From the NCBI RefSeq assembly GCF_963669205.1, contig NZ_OY769915.1, forward strand, positions 2,888,001-2,952,000: 64,000 nucleotides of DNA, read 5' to 3'. The number at the start of each line of letters is the position of its first letter. The first letter of the stretch is position 1. The notes beneath the pieces are model-generated. The model had not been told where the DNA came from, did not search any database, and saw only the letters and a list, made by a program, of their open reading frames with translations. Below, in pieces: positions 34,171 through 43,006 of the stretch. Source of the stretch: an uncultured Roseibium sp. GTDB lineage: Bacteria; Pseudomonadota; Alphaproteobacteria; Rhizobiales; Stappiaceae. The position numbers and the translations under genes are program-made.

Positions 34171-34199
34171 GAAAAAAGCCCGCCGGTCCGGCGGGCTCC
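34171..34199 (-). terminator. Intrinsic terminator of the alpha/beta hydrolase gene
   Basis: On the minus strand AGCCCGCC (34197-34190 side) pairs with GGCGGGCT across GGACC, followed by TTTTTT (34177-34172). It lies 13 bp after the hydrolase stop and touches the GNAT start codon. Confidence 0.85.
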
Positions 34200-34211
34200 T
34201 CCAAAACAAGG

Positions 34212-34880
34212 TCAGTCGATATCGACGTAATCGTTGGGAGTGAGACCGAGCCGGCCGTCGACATAAGTGCCGCAGCGCTCGAGAAGTTCTTCCATGTCGT
34301 TTTCAAAGAAGTGGTTGGCGCCCGGGATTGTCTCGTGGTCGATCACGATACCCTTTTGCGTCTTCAGTTTGTCGACAAGGGTCTGGACATCCTTCTGGGG
34401 CACGACCTTGTCGTTGTCGCCGTGAACGATCAGTCCTGACGAGGGGCAGGGGGCAAGGAACGAAAAGTCATGCAGGTTCGCCGGCGGCGCAACGGAGATG
34501 AAGCCTTCGACTTCCGGGCGGCGCATCAGAAGCTGCATACCGATCCAGGCACCGAATGAGAATCCGCCGATCCAGCACGCACGCGCGTCCGGATGCACGG
34601 TCTGGACCCAGTCGAGTGCCGCTGCCGCATCGGACAATTCACCCTGACCATGATCGAAAGTGCCCTGAGACCGGCCCACGCCCCGGAAGTTGAAGCGCAA
34701 AACCGCAAAACCGCGCCGCGCGAACATGTAGTACATCTGGTAGACGATCTGGTTGTTCATCGTCCCGCCGAATTGCGGGTGAAGATGCAGAACCAGTGCG
34801 ATGGGAGCGTTGCGTTTTTTCGCGGGGTGGAACCGGCCCTCGAGCCGGCCGGCGGGACCGTTGAAGATCACCTCAGGCAT
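34212..34880 (-). CDS. Alpha/beta hydrolase (COG2945 type)
   Basis: 222 residues. The oxyanion region LHLHPQFGGTMNN, the RFNFRGVGRSQGTFD strand, the nucleophile elbow GGFSFGAW (Ser near residue 115), an Asp in HGDNDKVVP and His in PGANHFFEND complete the catalytic triad. COG2945 proteins are small cytoplasmic hydrolases of unknown substrate, common in Proteobacteria. The gene is divergent from the suf operon and ends in its own terminator. Confidence 0.9.
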   Translation of the reverse strand: MPEVIFNGPAGRLEGRFHPAKKRNAPIALVLHLHPQFGGTMNNQIVYQMYYMFARRGFAVLRFNFRGVGRSQGTFDHGQGELSDAAAALDWVQTVHPDARACWIGGFSFGAWIGMQLLMRRPEVEGFISVAPPANLHDFSFLAPCPSSGLIVHGDNDKVVPQKDVQTLVDKLKTQKGIVIDHETIPGANHFFENDMEELLERCGTYVDGRLGLTPNDYVDID

Positions 34881-34969
34881 GAAGCGCTATGTCCTTGTCA
34901 TATTGTCGCGCCGAGACGGGAGGCGCTGAAATTTCGTTTCTGTATACGTGATTTCCCGTAAGTCTAAAC

Positions 34970-35019
34970 TTGACTCTTTGCCTCCGAGTTTCTAGAACCT
35001 TGTTTAGAATTATTCGAAA
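34970..35019 (+). promoter_or_regulatory. suf operon promoter with Irr (ICE)-like box
   Basis: TTGACT (34970-34975), 17 bases, TAGAAC (34993-34998) form a promoter. Four bases after it lies TTTAGAATTATTCGAAA (35003-35019), which differs at one position from the iron control element TTTAGAA-N3-TTCTAAA bound by Irr in Rhizobiales. The position just downstream of the -10 suits a repressor. The first suf gene starts 160 bp further on. Binding by Irr is inferred; RirA or IscR are alternatives. Confidence 0.55.
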
Positions 35020-35178
35020 GTTCGCATCATCCGCCAACGGCAGGCAACACTCGGTTCGATCGGTTGGGGGGTGTTATCGTCATCACAGAGAAAAATATCA
35101 AGTTTTTCGAACATGTGTTTGGCAATAAAGCGGAATTTCGACGCCGTCAAACTTGTCAATCCTGGCTTTTGAGGTTTC

Positions 35179-36348
35179 ATGCCGCGTCTATCGGCCCCGA
35201 TCTATCTCGATTACAACGCTGGTGCGCCGCTGCGTCCCGGCGCACGGGATGCCATGATCGAGGTTTTGAAGGACACGGGCAACGCCTCTTCGGTGCACGC
35301 GAACGGCCGCAAGGCACGCGGCAGGGTTGAGGCGGCGAGGGACCGTGTCGCTGAGCTTTGCGGCACGGGCGCACGGTCGGTGACGTTCGTATCCGGCGGC
35401 ACGGAAGCGAACATGACCGCTCTGTCCCGCGTTTGGCAGGATGGCGGCAATCCCGTTTATCTGGACAAACTATTCATCAGCGCTACCGAACACCCGTCCG
35501 TGATGACGGGCGGCCGGTTCGCCGTTGCCGACCAGACAATCGTTCCGGTGGACGGCAATGGCGTCGTCAAACTCGACGCGCTGAGACAGAGCATTGCCAA
35601 TGCCGAACCGGGACTTGTGTCCGTAATGGCGGCCAACAATGAAACGGGTGTCATTCAGCCACTTGCCGAAATCGGCGCGCTTGCGCGTGAACACGGACAC
35701 TTTTTTCATGTGGATGCCGTTCAGGCCGCCGGTCGCGTCCGGATCGACATGGACGGCTGGCAGGCAGACGCGATCACGCTATCCGCACACAAATTCGGCG
35801 GGCCTCAGGGTATTGGCGCCGTTGTGACGAGGTCGACGTCCAGGTCGCCCGCTCCGCTGATGATCGGTGGAGGCCAGGAAAACTGGCGCCGGGGCGGCAC
35901 CGAAAATGTTGCGGCAATCGCGGCGTTCGGTCATGCGGCGGAAGACGCGCGGTCGGACCTGGATGCCGTCGAGCATCTGCAGGACATGAGATCAAGGCTC
36001 GAAGCCGGATTGAAATCGGTCTGCCAGGACACAGTTATCTTTGGCGAGGGTGCCGGCAGGCTTGCAAATACGACCTGTTTTGCCGTTCGGGACCTTCCTG
36101 CCGAGACTGCGCTGATCGCTTTGGATCTGGAGCGCGTATCAGTTTCATCCGGTTCGGCGTGCTCGTCGGGAAAGGTGTCCGTATCGCACGTGCTGACCGC
36201 AATGGATGTGGACGAGGCACTGGCGCGGTGTGCGATCCGTGTAAGCATGGGCTGGGACACCCGGCCTGAGGAGATCGACGCATTTCTGGAGCTCTGGCCG
36301 GCGGTTGTCGACAGGCTCAACCCGAAGGCGCGCAGCAAAGCTGCGTGA
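35179..36348 (+). CDS. Cysteine desulfurase, IscS/NifS-type
   Basis: 389 residues. Class V aminotransferase fold: IYLDYNAGAPLRPGARDAM (8-26), VTFVSGGTEANMTAL, the PLP Lys in ITLSAHKFGGPQGIGA and the persulfide Cys in SVSSGSACSSGKVSVSH. The short loop with SSGSACSSGK is the group I (IscS/NifS) type, unlike the SufS type encoded later in this operon. Suf operons of Rhizobiales often begin with such a gene. It supplies sulfur from cysteine for Fe-S assembly or tRNA thiolation. It is preceded by the iron-responsive-looking promoter. Confidence 0.92.
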   Translation: MPRLSAPIYLDYNAGAPLRPGARDAMIEVLKDTGNASSVHANGRKARGRVEAARDRVAELCGTGARSVTFVSGGTEANMTALSRVWQDGGNPVYLDKLFISATEHPSVMTGGRFAVADQTIVPVDGNGVVKLDALRQSIANAEPGLVSVMAANNETGVIQPLAEIGALAREHGHFFHVDAVQAAGRVRIDMDGWQADAITLSAHKFGGPQGIGAVVTRSTSRSPAPLMIGGGQENWRRGGTENVAAIAAFGHAAEDARSDLDAVEHLQDMRSRLEAGLKSVCQDTVIFGEGAGRLANTTCFAVRDLPAETALIALDLERVSVSSGSACSSGKVSVSHVLTAMDVDEALARCAIRVSMGWDTRPEEIDAFLELWPAVVDRLNPKARSKAA

Positions 36349-36451
36349 CACGGAAACTCGGCGGGAGACCGCCAAAGCTATGGCCGGGGCGAGGCTATCG
36401 ATCCGGTGAGTGTTCAAGACGCGGACAAGGTCCGCCAGATGGAGGCAAGGG

Positions 36452-37924
36452 ATGCCAGCTGTACAGGAAACCATCGATCAGGTGAAAGCTATCGATGTTG
36501 ACCAGTATAAATACGGCTTTGTGACCGACATTGAGTCGGAAAAAGGCGCCAAGGGTCTGTCCGAAGAGACAATCCGGTTTCTGTCCGCAAAGAAGAACGA
36601 GCCGGAATGGATGACGGAATGGCGCCTGGACGCGCTGCGCCGGTTCCAGCAGATGGACGAGCCGGACTGGGCGCGCGTCTCGTATCCGAAGATCGATTTC
36701 GACGACCTCTATTATTGGGCTGCCCCCAAATCCGTGGAAGGGCCGAAGAGCCTCGATGAGGTCGATCCGGAACTTCTGGCTACTTACGCGAAGCTCGGCA
36801 TCCCGCTGGCCGAGCAGGAAATCCTGGCTGGCGTTGAGCCGAAGAACCGTGTTGCCGTCGATGCGGTCTTCGATTCCGTCTCCGTCGTCACCACCTTCAA
36901 GGAAGAGCTGAAGAAGGCCGGTGTCATCTTCTGTTCCATTTCCGAGGCGGTGCGCGAATATCCGGATCTGGTCAAGAAATATCTCGGCTCCGTGGTGCCG
37001 GTGACGGACAACTACTACGCCACGCTAAACTCGGCTGTCTTTTCCGACGGATCCTTCGTCTATATCCCGGAGGGCGTCCGCTGCCCGATGGAATTGTCGA
37101 CCTATTTCCGCATCAACGAGCAGAACACCGGTCAGTTCGAACGTACGCTGATCATTGCCGAAAAGGGCTCCTACGTCTCCTATCTGGAAGGCTGCACGGC
37201 GCCGCAGCGTGATGAAAACCAGCTGCATGCGGCTGTTGTCGAACTGGTTGCGCTGGACGATGCCGAGATCAAGTATTCCACCGTCCAGAACTGGTTCCCC
37301 GGCGACAAGGACGGCAAGGGCGGCATCTACAATTTCGTCACCAAGCGGGGCGACTGCCGTGGCAAGAATTCCAAGATCTCCTGGACCCAGGTCGAGACCG
37401 GCTCTGCGATCACGTGGAAATATCCGTCCTGCATCCTGCGCGGCGAGAATTCGCGCGGCGAGTTCTATTCCATTGCCGTTTCCAACGGCTACCAGCAAGT
37501 CGACAGCGGCACCAAGATGATCCACCTGGGCAAGAATTCGTCCAGCCGGATCATCTCAAAGGGCATTTCCGCCGGACGGTCCCAGAACACCTATCGCGGT
37601 CTCGTCTCCGCGCACAGGAAGGCGTCGAACGCACGTAACTTCACCCAGTGCGACTCGTTGCTGATCGGTCAGGACTGCGGTGCGCACACGGTGCCTTACA
37701 TCGAAAGCAAGAACGCATCGGCCCAGTTCGAGCACGAGGCGACCACCTCGAAGATCTCGGACGACCAGATGTTCTATTGCCTGCAGCGCGGCCTGTCGGA
37801 AGAAGAAGCGGTGGCGCTGATCGTCAACGGCTTCGTCAAGGACGTCATCCAGCAACTGCCGATGGAATTCGCCGTTGAGGCACAGAAGCTGATTTCGATC
37901 AGCCTGGAAGGATCGGTGGGCTGA
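36452..37924 (+). CDS. sufB: Fe-S cluster assembly scaffold SufB
   Basis: 490 residues from the ATG at 36452 with GGAGG/AGGG just upstream; the codon at 36410 is a poorer choice. Family stretches are KKNEPEWMTEWRLDALRRFQ, YIPEGVRCPMELSTYFRIN, YVSYLEGCTAPQRDENQLH, TKRGDCRGKNSKISWTQVE, RNFTQCDSLLIGQDCGAHT and EHEATTSKISDDQMFY. SufB forms the SufBC2D scaffold that builds Fe-S clusters. It is followed by sufC after 65 bp. Confidence 0.98.
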   Translation: MPAVQETIDQVKAIDVDQYKYGFVTDIESEKGAKGLSEETIRFLSAKKNEPEWMTEWRLDALRRFQQMDEPDWARVSYPKIDFDDLYYWAAPKSVEGPKSLDEVDPELLATYAKLGIPLAEQEILAGVEPKNRVAVDAVFDSVSVVTTFKEELKKAGVIFCSISEAVREYPDLVKKYLGSVVPVTDNYYATLNSAVFSDGSFVYIPEGVRCPMELSTYFRINEQNTGQFERTLIIAEKGSYVSYLEGCTAPQRDENQLHAAVVELVALDDAEIKYSTVQNWFPGDKDGKGGIYNFVTKRGDCRGKNSKISWTQVETGSAITWKYPSCILRGENSRGEFYSIAVSNGYQQVDSGTKMIHLGKNSSSRIISKGISAGRSQNTYRGLVSAHRKASNARNFTQCDSLLIGQDCGAHTVPYIESKNASAQFEHEATTSKISDDQMFYCLQRGLSEEEAVALIVNGFVKDVIQQLPMEFAVEAQKLISISLEGSVG

Positions 37925-37989
37925 TTTCCCATCAACCCGAATGTGATTGATTGGGCTGTTGTGCCCGCTGAATAACGAGGAAACATCTC

Positions 37990-38745
37990 ATGCTTGAGAT
38001 CAAAAACCTTCACGCCCGCATCGCGGAAGACGAAACGGAAATCTTGCGCGGTGTCGATCTGACCGTCAGGGCAGGCGAAGTGCACGCCATCATGGGTCCC
38101 AACGGCTCAGGCAAATCGACGCTGTCCTACGTTCTGGCCGGCAAGGAAGACTATGAAATCACCGAGGGTGAAGTGCTCTTCAACGGTGAGAACATGCTGG
38201 AGATGGAACCGGACGAGCGGGCAGCCGCCGGCATGTTCCTGGCATTCCAGTATCCGATCGAAATTCCGGGCGTCGCCACGATGGAATTCCTGAAAACGGC
38301 CATGAACGCGCAGCGCAAGGCGCGCGGCGAGGATGTCCTCTCCATCCCGGACTTCATGAAGCGCGTGAAGGCGGCGGCAAACCACCTCAACGTTTCCATG
38401 GACATGTTGAAGCGTCCGCTCAATGTCGGCTTTTCCGGCGGCGAGAAGAAGCGCGCCGAAATTCTCCAGATGTCTTTGCTGGAGCCGAAGCTCTGCGTGC
38501 TCGACGAGACCGACTCCGGCCTCGATATCGACGCGCTGCGGATCGTTTCGGAAGGCGTCAACGCGCTTCGCGGGCCGGATCGGGCGATGGTCGTGATCAC
38601 GCACTACCAGCGTCTGCTCGATCATATCGTGCCGGACGTGGTCCACGTTCTGTCCAAGGGACGGATCGTCAAGACCGGTGACAAGGATCTGGCGCTCGAG
38701 CTGGAGAAGAACGGTTACGCAGACTACGTCGACGCAGCCGCTTGA
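37990..38745 (+). CDS. sufC: Fe-S assembly ATPase SufC
   Basis: 251 residues. ABC-type ATPase: Walker A IMGPNGSGKSTLSY (about 35-48), signature FSGGEKKRAEILQM, Walker B LCVLDETDSGLDIDAL and H-loop VVITHYQRLL. SufC is soluble and drives conformational change of SufB/SufD. Its stop is 14 bp before the sufD ATG, with AGGGAAG between them. Confidence 0.98.
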   Translation: MLEIKNLHARIAEDETEILRGVDLTVRAGEVHAIMGPNGSGKSTLSYVLAGKEDYEITEGEVLFNGENMLEMEPDERAAAGMFLAFQYPIEIPGVATMEFLKTAMNAQRKARGEDVLSIPDFMKRVKAAANHLNVSMDMLKRPLNVGFSGGEKKRAEILQMSLLEPKLCVLDETDSGLDIDALRIVSEGVNALRGPDRAMVVITHYQRLLDHIVPDVVHVLSKGRIVKTGDKDLALELEKNGYADYVDAAA

Positions 38746-38759
38746 GGGAAGAAAGCGAT

Positions 38760-40082
38760 ATGAACGCCAGCATGCCTATCAGACACACCCAGGCCGAGAG
38801 CGATCTGTTCGACCGTTTCGAGGCCGCGAAACCGGACCTTGCCGGTTCCGTCGCTGTTGCCGCGTTGCGCGAGGCAGCCGTCGACCAGATCAGGGACCGC
38901 GGATTGCCGCATCGCCGCGTTGAAGAATACAAGTATTCGGATCTGCGTGCGTTCATGAAGTCCGCGGCGCAGCTCGTTTCCAACGCCGAGGTTGCCAGCA
39001 CGAAACAGTTGCTGGCGGACCAGAACCTTTTCGGCGACCTGGAACGTCACAGGATTGTCGTTGCCAACGGATCTTTCATTGCGGACCTGTCTGACGTCGA
39101 GGCGCTTGCAGCTGAAGGCGTCACGGTCACCGATCTCAACGAAGCGCTTGCCGGTGAACACGGGTCACAGCTGCTTGCCTCGCCGAAAACCGGACCCAGT
39201 GACGGCGTTGTCGCCCTCAACACCGCCTTCGTGACAGGCGGCGTTGTTGTCGAGGTTGCCGGTGGTGCCGAAGTATCGAAGCCTGTCGAGCTTGTCCACG
39301 TGGCAACGTCGTCCGGTGCCCAGGTGACCCGCAACAAGGTCCGCGTCGGCGCGGGCGGAAATCTGAAGCTGCTGGAGACCTTCGTCGGTGAGACAGGCGA
39401 GGGCGGCGAAATCAACGCTGTTTTCGACTACGATGTAGCAGACAGGGCCTTCCTGGCAGCGACGCGTCTGATCGTCGGGACGAATGATTCCGCCAACCTC
39501 CTGACGACGATTGCGACCATCGGAGCGGAAGCGGAATTCAAGTCGCTTGGTTTCATGGCGGGCCCGCGTTTTGCGCGCAATCAGCAGTTCATCAATTTCA
39601 CGGGTGAAAACTCCGAAGCCAAGATCTACGGCGTCACCATGGCCGGCGGCAGCGATCTGGCGGACCAGACGCTGATCGTTGACCACGCTGTTCCGCATTG
39701 CAACAGCCGTGAGTTCTTCAAGACCGTGCTCGACGGCAACGCCAAGGGTGTTTACCAGGGGCGGATCAACGTCGCGCAGCATGCGCAGAAGACCGACGGC
39801 GAAATGATGACGCAGGCGCTGCTTCTGTCGGAAGACGCCGAGATGGCGAACAAGCCCGAACTCGAGATCTTCGCTGATGACGTGTTGTGCGCGCACGGCG
39901 CCACCAGTGGCCAGATCGACGAGGACCTCCTGTTCTACCTGCGTGCCCGGGGCATACCGGAAGACGAAGCCAAAACGCTCCTCGTTCTTGCCTTCCTCTC
40001 GGAAGCCATCGAGGAATATGGCGAGGACGATGTGACCGAGGGTCTGGAAGCGCGTGTGCGTGACTGGCTTGCCGGTCACTAG
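38760..40082 (+). CDS. sufD: Fe-S cluster assembly protein SufD
   Basis: 440 residues from the ATG at 38760; the codon at 38742 overlaps the sufC end and is less likely. GLPHRRVEEYKYSDLRAFMK near residue 45, HCNSREFFKTVLDGNAKGVY, RINVAQHAQKTDGEMMTQAL and DDVLCAHGATSGQIDEDLLF are SufD signatures. The conserved His in the CAHGATSG segment matches the residue thought to act in cluster assembly. It partners with SufB and SufC in the cytoplasm. Confidence 0.97.
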   Translation: MNASMPIRHTQAESDLFDRFEAAKPDLAGSVAVAALREAAVDQIRDRGLPHRRVEEYKYSDLRAFMKSAAQLVSNAEVASTKQLLADQNLFGDLERHRIVVANGSFIADLSDVEALAAEGVTVTDLNEALAGEHGSQLLASPKTGPSDGVVALNTAFVTGGVVVEVAGGAEVSKPVELVHVATSSGAQVTRNKVRVGAGGNLKLLETFVGETGEGGEINAVFDYDVADRAFLAATRLIVGTNDSANLLTTIATIGAEAEFKSLGFMAGPRFARNQQFINFTGENSEAKIYGVTMAGGSDLADQTLIVDHAVPHCNSREFFKTVLDGNAKGVYQGRINVAQHAQKTDGEMMTQALLLSEDAEMANKPELEIFADDVLCAHGATSGQIDEDLLFYLRARGIPEDEAKTLLVLAFLSEAIEEYGEDDVTEGLEARVRDWLAGH

Positions 40083-40120
40083 GACGCGCCAAGGGGTTTG
40101 GAGATAAGGATCAGCGCCGA

Positions 40121-41377
40121 ATGACCGCCGCGACTGCAGAAAAAGAACCCGTCACAACGGGATACGACGTGGAAGCCATCCGCCGGGATTTTCCGATCCT
40201 GTCGCGGGAAGTTTACGGCAAGCCACTGGTCTACCTGGACAACGGCGCATCGGCCCAGAAACCGAACGCCGTTATTGATGCCGTCACCAAGGCTTATTCG
40301 GAAGAATATGCCAACGTGCATCGTGGGCTGCATTTCCTGTCGAACACGGCGACGGACAACTACGAGGCGGCACGCGAAAAGGTGCGCCGGTTCCTGAATG
40401 CCAAGTCCGTCGACGAGGTCGTCTTCACCAAATCGACCACGGAAGCCATCAACCTGGTGTCCTATGGGCTCGGTCCGGATTTCTTCGGCGAGGGCGACGA
40501 GATCGTGCTCTCGATCATGGAGCACCATTCCAACATCGTGCCATGGCATTTCCATCGTGAACGGCATGGCTCGGTTCTGAAATGGGTGTATGTGCGCGAG
40601 GACGGAACGTTTGACCTCGATGCCTTTGTGGACACGTTGACCGACCGGACCAAGCTTGTCGCCATCACGCAGATGTCCAATGTTCTCGGCACTGTGGTTC
40701 CGATCAAGGAAATCTGCGAGATCGCGCACGAAAGGGGCATTCAGGTTCTGGTCGATGGCAGCCAGGCCGCGGTTCACATGCCCGTCGATGTCCAGGATCT
40801 CGGCTGTGACTATTACGTCTTCACAGGCCACAAGGTCTACGGTCCTTCGGGGATCGGCGTCCTTTGGGGCAAGCCGGAGCGGTTGAACGCCTTGCGTCCG
40901 TTCAACGGCGGCGGCGAAATGATCCTTGATGTCACCGAGGACGTCATCACCTACAACGAGCCGCCGCACAGGTTTGAAGCCGGAACGCCACCGATTGTCC
41001 AGGCGATCGGCCTTGGCGCCGCGCTGGACTACATGGACCTGATCGGGCGCGAGAACATTGCGCGCCACGAGGCGGATCTGAAGGACTACGCGCATGAGAA
41101 GCTGCGTGAAATCAACTCGCTTCGGATCTTCGGAAATGCCCCCGGCAAGGGTGCCATCGTCTCGTTCGAGGTTCAGGGCGCACACGCGCACGACGTGGCG
41201 ACCATCATTGATCGCGCCGGGGTGGCGGTGAGGGCGGGCACTCACTGCGCGCAGCCACTCTTGGCAAGATACGGTGTAACCTCTACATGTCGTGCAAGCT
41301 TCGGCCTCTACAACACGCGCGGGGAAGTGGACGCGCTTTATGAGGCCCTGTTGAAGGCACAAAGCTTTTTCGGGTAA
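40121..41377 (+). CDS. sufS: Cysteine desulfurase SufS
   Basis: 418 residues. Group II desulfurase: LVYLDNGASAQKPNAVIDAV (about 37-56), VFTKSTTEAINLVSYGLG, MEHHSNIVPWHF, the PLP Lys in YVFTGHKVYGPSGIGVLWG and the catalytic Cys in VRAGTHCAQPLLARYG. It produces persulfide sulfur for the SufBCD scaffold. No sufE or sufU partner is in this operon; it may be elsewhere on the chromosome. Confidence 0.97.
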   Translation: MTAATAEKEPVTTGYDVEAIRRDFPILSREVYGKPLVYLDNGASAQKPNAVIDAVTKAYSEEYANVHRGLHFLSNTATDNYEAAREKVRRFLNAKSVDEVVFTKSTTEAINLVSYGLGPDFFGEGDEIVLSIMEHHSNIVPWHFHRERHGSVLKWVYVREDGTFDLDAFVDTLTDRTKLVAITQMSNVLGTVVPIKEICEIAHERGIQVLVDGSQAAVHMPVDVQDLGCDYYVFTGHKVYGPSGIGVLWGKPERLNALRPFNGGGEMILDVTEDVITYNEPPHRFEAGTPPIVQAIGLGAALDYMDLIGRENIARHEADLKDYAHEKLREINSLRIFGNAPGKGAIVSFEVQGAHAHDVATIIDRAGVAVRAGTHCAQPLLARYGVTSTCRASFGLYNTRGEVDALYEALLKAQSFFG

Positions 41378-41390
41378 GGACGGACCCACG

Positions 41391-41786
41391 ATGGAAAACG
41401 CAACAACGATAGATACCGCCGCGGACGGCGCTGAACTGCAGGCAGAAGTGTCTGCGAAGACGACGATCCCGGAGGCCGAACTCGACAGGCTGACGACGGA
41501 CATCGTCGGTGCCCTGAAATCGGTCTACGATCCGGAAATCCCTTGCGATATCTATGAGCTCGGCCTGATCTACAAGGTCGATATCGAAGACGATCGCTCG
41601 ATCAACATCGATATGACCCTGACCGCGCCGGGATGTCCGGTTGCCGGGGAAATGCCGGGTTGGGTCGAAAACGCGGTTTCGGCCGTCGCAGGTGTTGGCC
41701 CGGTCAATGTCGATATGGTGTTCGACCCGCCCTGGACGCCCGACCGTATGTCGGACGAAGCGAAAGTGGCACTCAACTGGTATTGA
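41391..41786 (+). CDS. sufT: SUF-associated DUF59/MIP18-family protein (SufT-like)
   Basis: 131 residues. The core ALKSVYDPEIPCDIYELGLI, then VDIEDDRSINIDMTLTAPGC and VNVDMVFDPPWTPDRMSDEA are the MIP18/DUF59 pattern with its conserved Cys in APGCPVAG. The first 30 residues are a variable tail. Such proteins help Fe-S maturation in suf operons. The stop is directly followed by a 10-bp arm of an inverted repeat before sufA. Confidence 0.92.
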   Translation: MENATTIDTAADGAELQAEVSAKTTIPEAELDRLTTDIVGALKSVYDPEIPCDIYELGLIYKVDIEDDRSINIDMTLTAPGCPVAGEMPGWVENAVSAVAGVGPVNVDMVFDPPWTPDRMSDEAKVALNWY

Positions 41787-41836
41787 GTTCGAAACCTTTT
41801 TTCCGATAATCTGAATTCCTATATCAGGTTTCGAAC
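41787..41836 (+). repeat. 10-bp perfect inverted repeat between sufT and sufA
   Basis: GTTCGAAACC (41787-41796) and GGTTTCGAAC (41827-41836) are perfect complements separated by 30 bases that contain a TTTTTT run and TATATC. It could fold as an mRNA hairpin for differential stability or be an operator for an internal promoter of sufA. Confidence 0.5.
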
Positions 41837-41859
41837 CTTAGAAGCAGATAGAGGACCGA

Positions 41860-42240
41860 ATGGCATCCGCCGGAAAATTCCAGGTCATGACCATGACCGA
41901 CAGCGCCGCCGAGCGCGTCAGGGAACTTGTCGAAAACACCGACAAGGATGCCATCGGGTTGCGCGTCGGGATCAAGAAGGGCGGCTGCGCCGGCATGGAA
42001 TACACCATGGACCTGGTTGAAAACGCCAAGCCGGGCGATGACGTGATCGAAGACAAGGGTGCAAAACTCTTTATAGATCCGTCTGCGGTGCTGTTCCTTC
42101 TCGGAACGGAAATGGACTTTGAAGTCACGAAATTCCGCTCCGGTTTCGTGTTCAAGAACCCGAATGAAGTTTCCGCGTGCGGCTGCGGCGAATCCGTGTC
42201 GCTTCAGGCGGCAGACGAAGGTGCCTTACCCCTCAACTGA
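41860..42240 (+). CDS. sufA: A-type iron-sulfur carrier SufA/IscA
   Basis: 126 residues. The three conserved Cys of A-type carriers are present: IKKGGCAGMEYTMDL (one) and SACGCGESVSL (two). LFIDPSAVLFLLGTEMDFEV is the usual middle part. It carries Fe-S clusters from the scaffold to target enzymes. It is the last gene of the suf operon; tenA follows after 35 bp on the same strand. Confidence 0.95.
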   Translation: MASAGKFQVMTMTDSAAERVRELVENTDKDAIGLRVGIKKGGCAGMEYTMDLVENAKPGDDVIEDKGAKLFIDPSAVLFLLGTEMDFEVTKFRSGFVFKNPNEVSACGCGESVSLQAADEGALPLN

Positions 42241-42275
42241 TCCGGCGTCCGGATCAATCTGCGACGAGAGTTTCC

Positions 42276-42938
42276 ATGACACTGTTTGAACGGCTCAAGA
42301 CGCATTCAGCGTCCCAGTGGGCCGATTACACGCGCCACCCCTTTGTCGAACAGCTTGGCAAGGGCGAGCTGCCGATTGAGTGTTTCAAACACTATCTCGT
42401 CCAGGACTACCTGTTCCTCATCCAGTTCGCGCGGGCCTACGCACTCGGCGTCTACAAGAGCCCGACGATTGCCGACATGCGCCACTCGCTTGAAGGGGTG
42501 AAGGCGATCCTGGATGTGGAACTGGAGCTTCATATCGAGATTTGCGGCCGCTGGGGAATGGAGCGGCAGGAGATCGAGAACGCGCCCGAAGACACGCCAA
42601 CAATGGCCTACACGCGGTTTGTTCTGGATGCCGGCATGTCCGGCGACCTGCTTGACCTGCAGGCCGCGCTGGCTCCGTGTATCCTTGGATATGCTGAAAT
42701 CGGCAAACAGCTGCAGCAGGATGGTGGCGACAATTCCGAAAACCCGTATCAGCGCTGGATCCAGGAATATGCCGGTGAAGGCTACCAGGATCTGGCAAAG
42801 GGTTTCGAGGCCTGGTTCGAAGCAACCTCGGACCTGGTCCTGACGGATCACAGATATCCGCGTGTCCTGTCACTCTTTGAAAAAGCGTGCCGGCTGGAAA
42901 GTGATTTCTGGCAGATGGGACTTGACGCGAAAGGATAA
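42276..42938 (+). CDS. tenA: TenA-family aminopyrimidine aminohydrolase (thiaminase II)
   Basis: 220 residues from ATG at 42276 (GAGAG upstream). The family pattern is complete: HPFVEQLGKGELPIECFKHY, the Asp of LVQDYLFLIQFARAYALG, YTRFVLDAGMSGDLLDLQAA and the catalytic Cys in LAPCILGYAEIGKQL. TenA salvages the pyrimidine of degraded thiamine. No TPP riboswitch lies in the 35-bp gap, so it may be transcribed with the suf genes. It differs from most thi genes in lacking thiamine neighbours. Confidence 0.94.
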   Translation: MTLFERLKTHSASQWADYTRHPFVEQLGKGELPIECFKHYLVQDYLFLIQFARAYALGVYKSPTIADMRHSLEGVKAILDVELELHIEICGRWGMERQEIENAPEDTPTMAYTRFVLDAGMSGDLLDLQAALAPCILGYAEIGKQLQQDGGDNSENPYQRWIQEYAGEGYQDLAKGFEAWFEATSDLVLTDHRYPRVLSLFEKACRLESDFWQMGLDAKG

Positions 42939-43006
42939 TCGGTCAGGCAGGTTCGGAAGGGCTTGTCCGCGTGATCATGAACGCGGGCAGGGCATGTTGC
43001 ACGCCG

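Noticed and set aside
37952..37966. Short GGGC/GCCC hairpin between sufB and sufC
   Set aside because: Only 4 bp of stem and no T-run; too weak to call an attenuator.
40079..41503. 474-codon frame antisense to sufS
   Set aside because: sufS is unmistakable with its active-site residues; the antisense frame is a GC-codon shadow.
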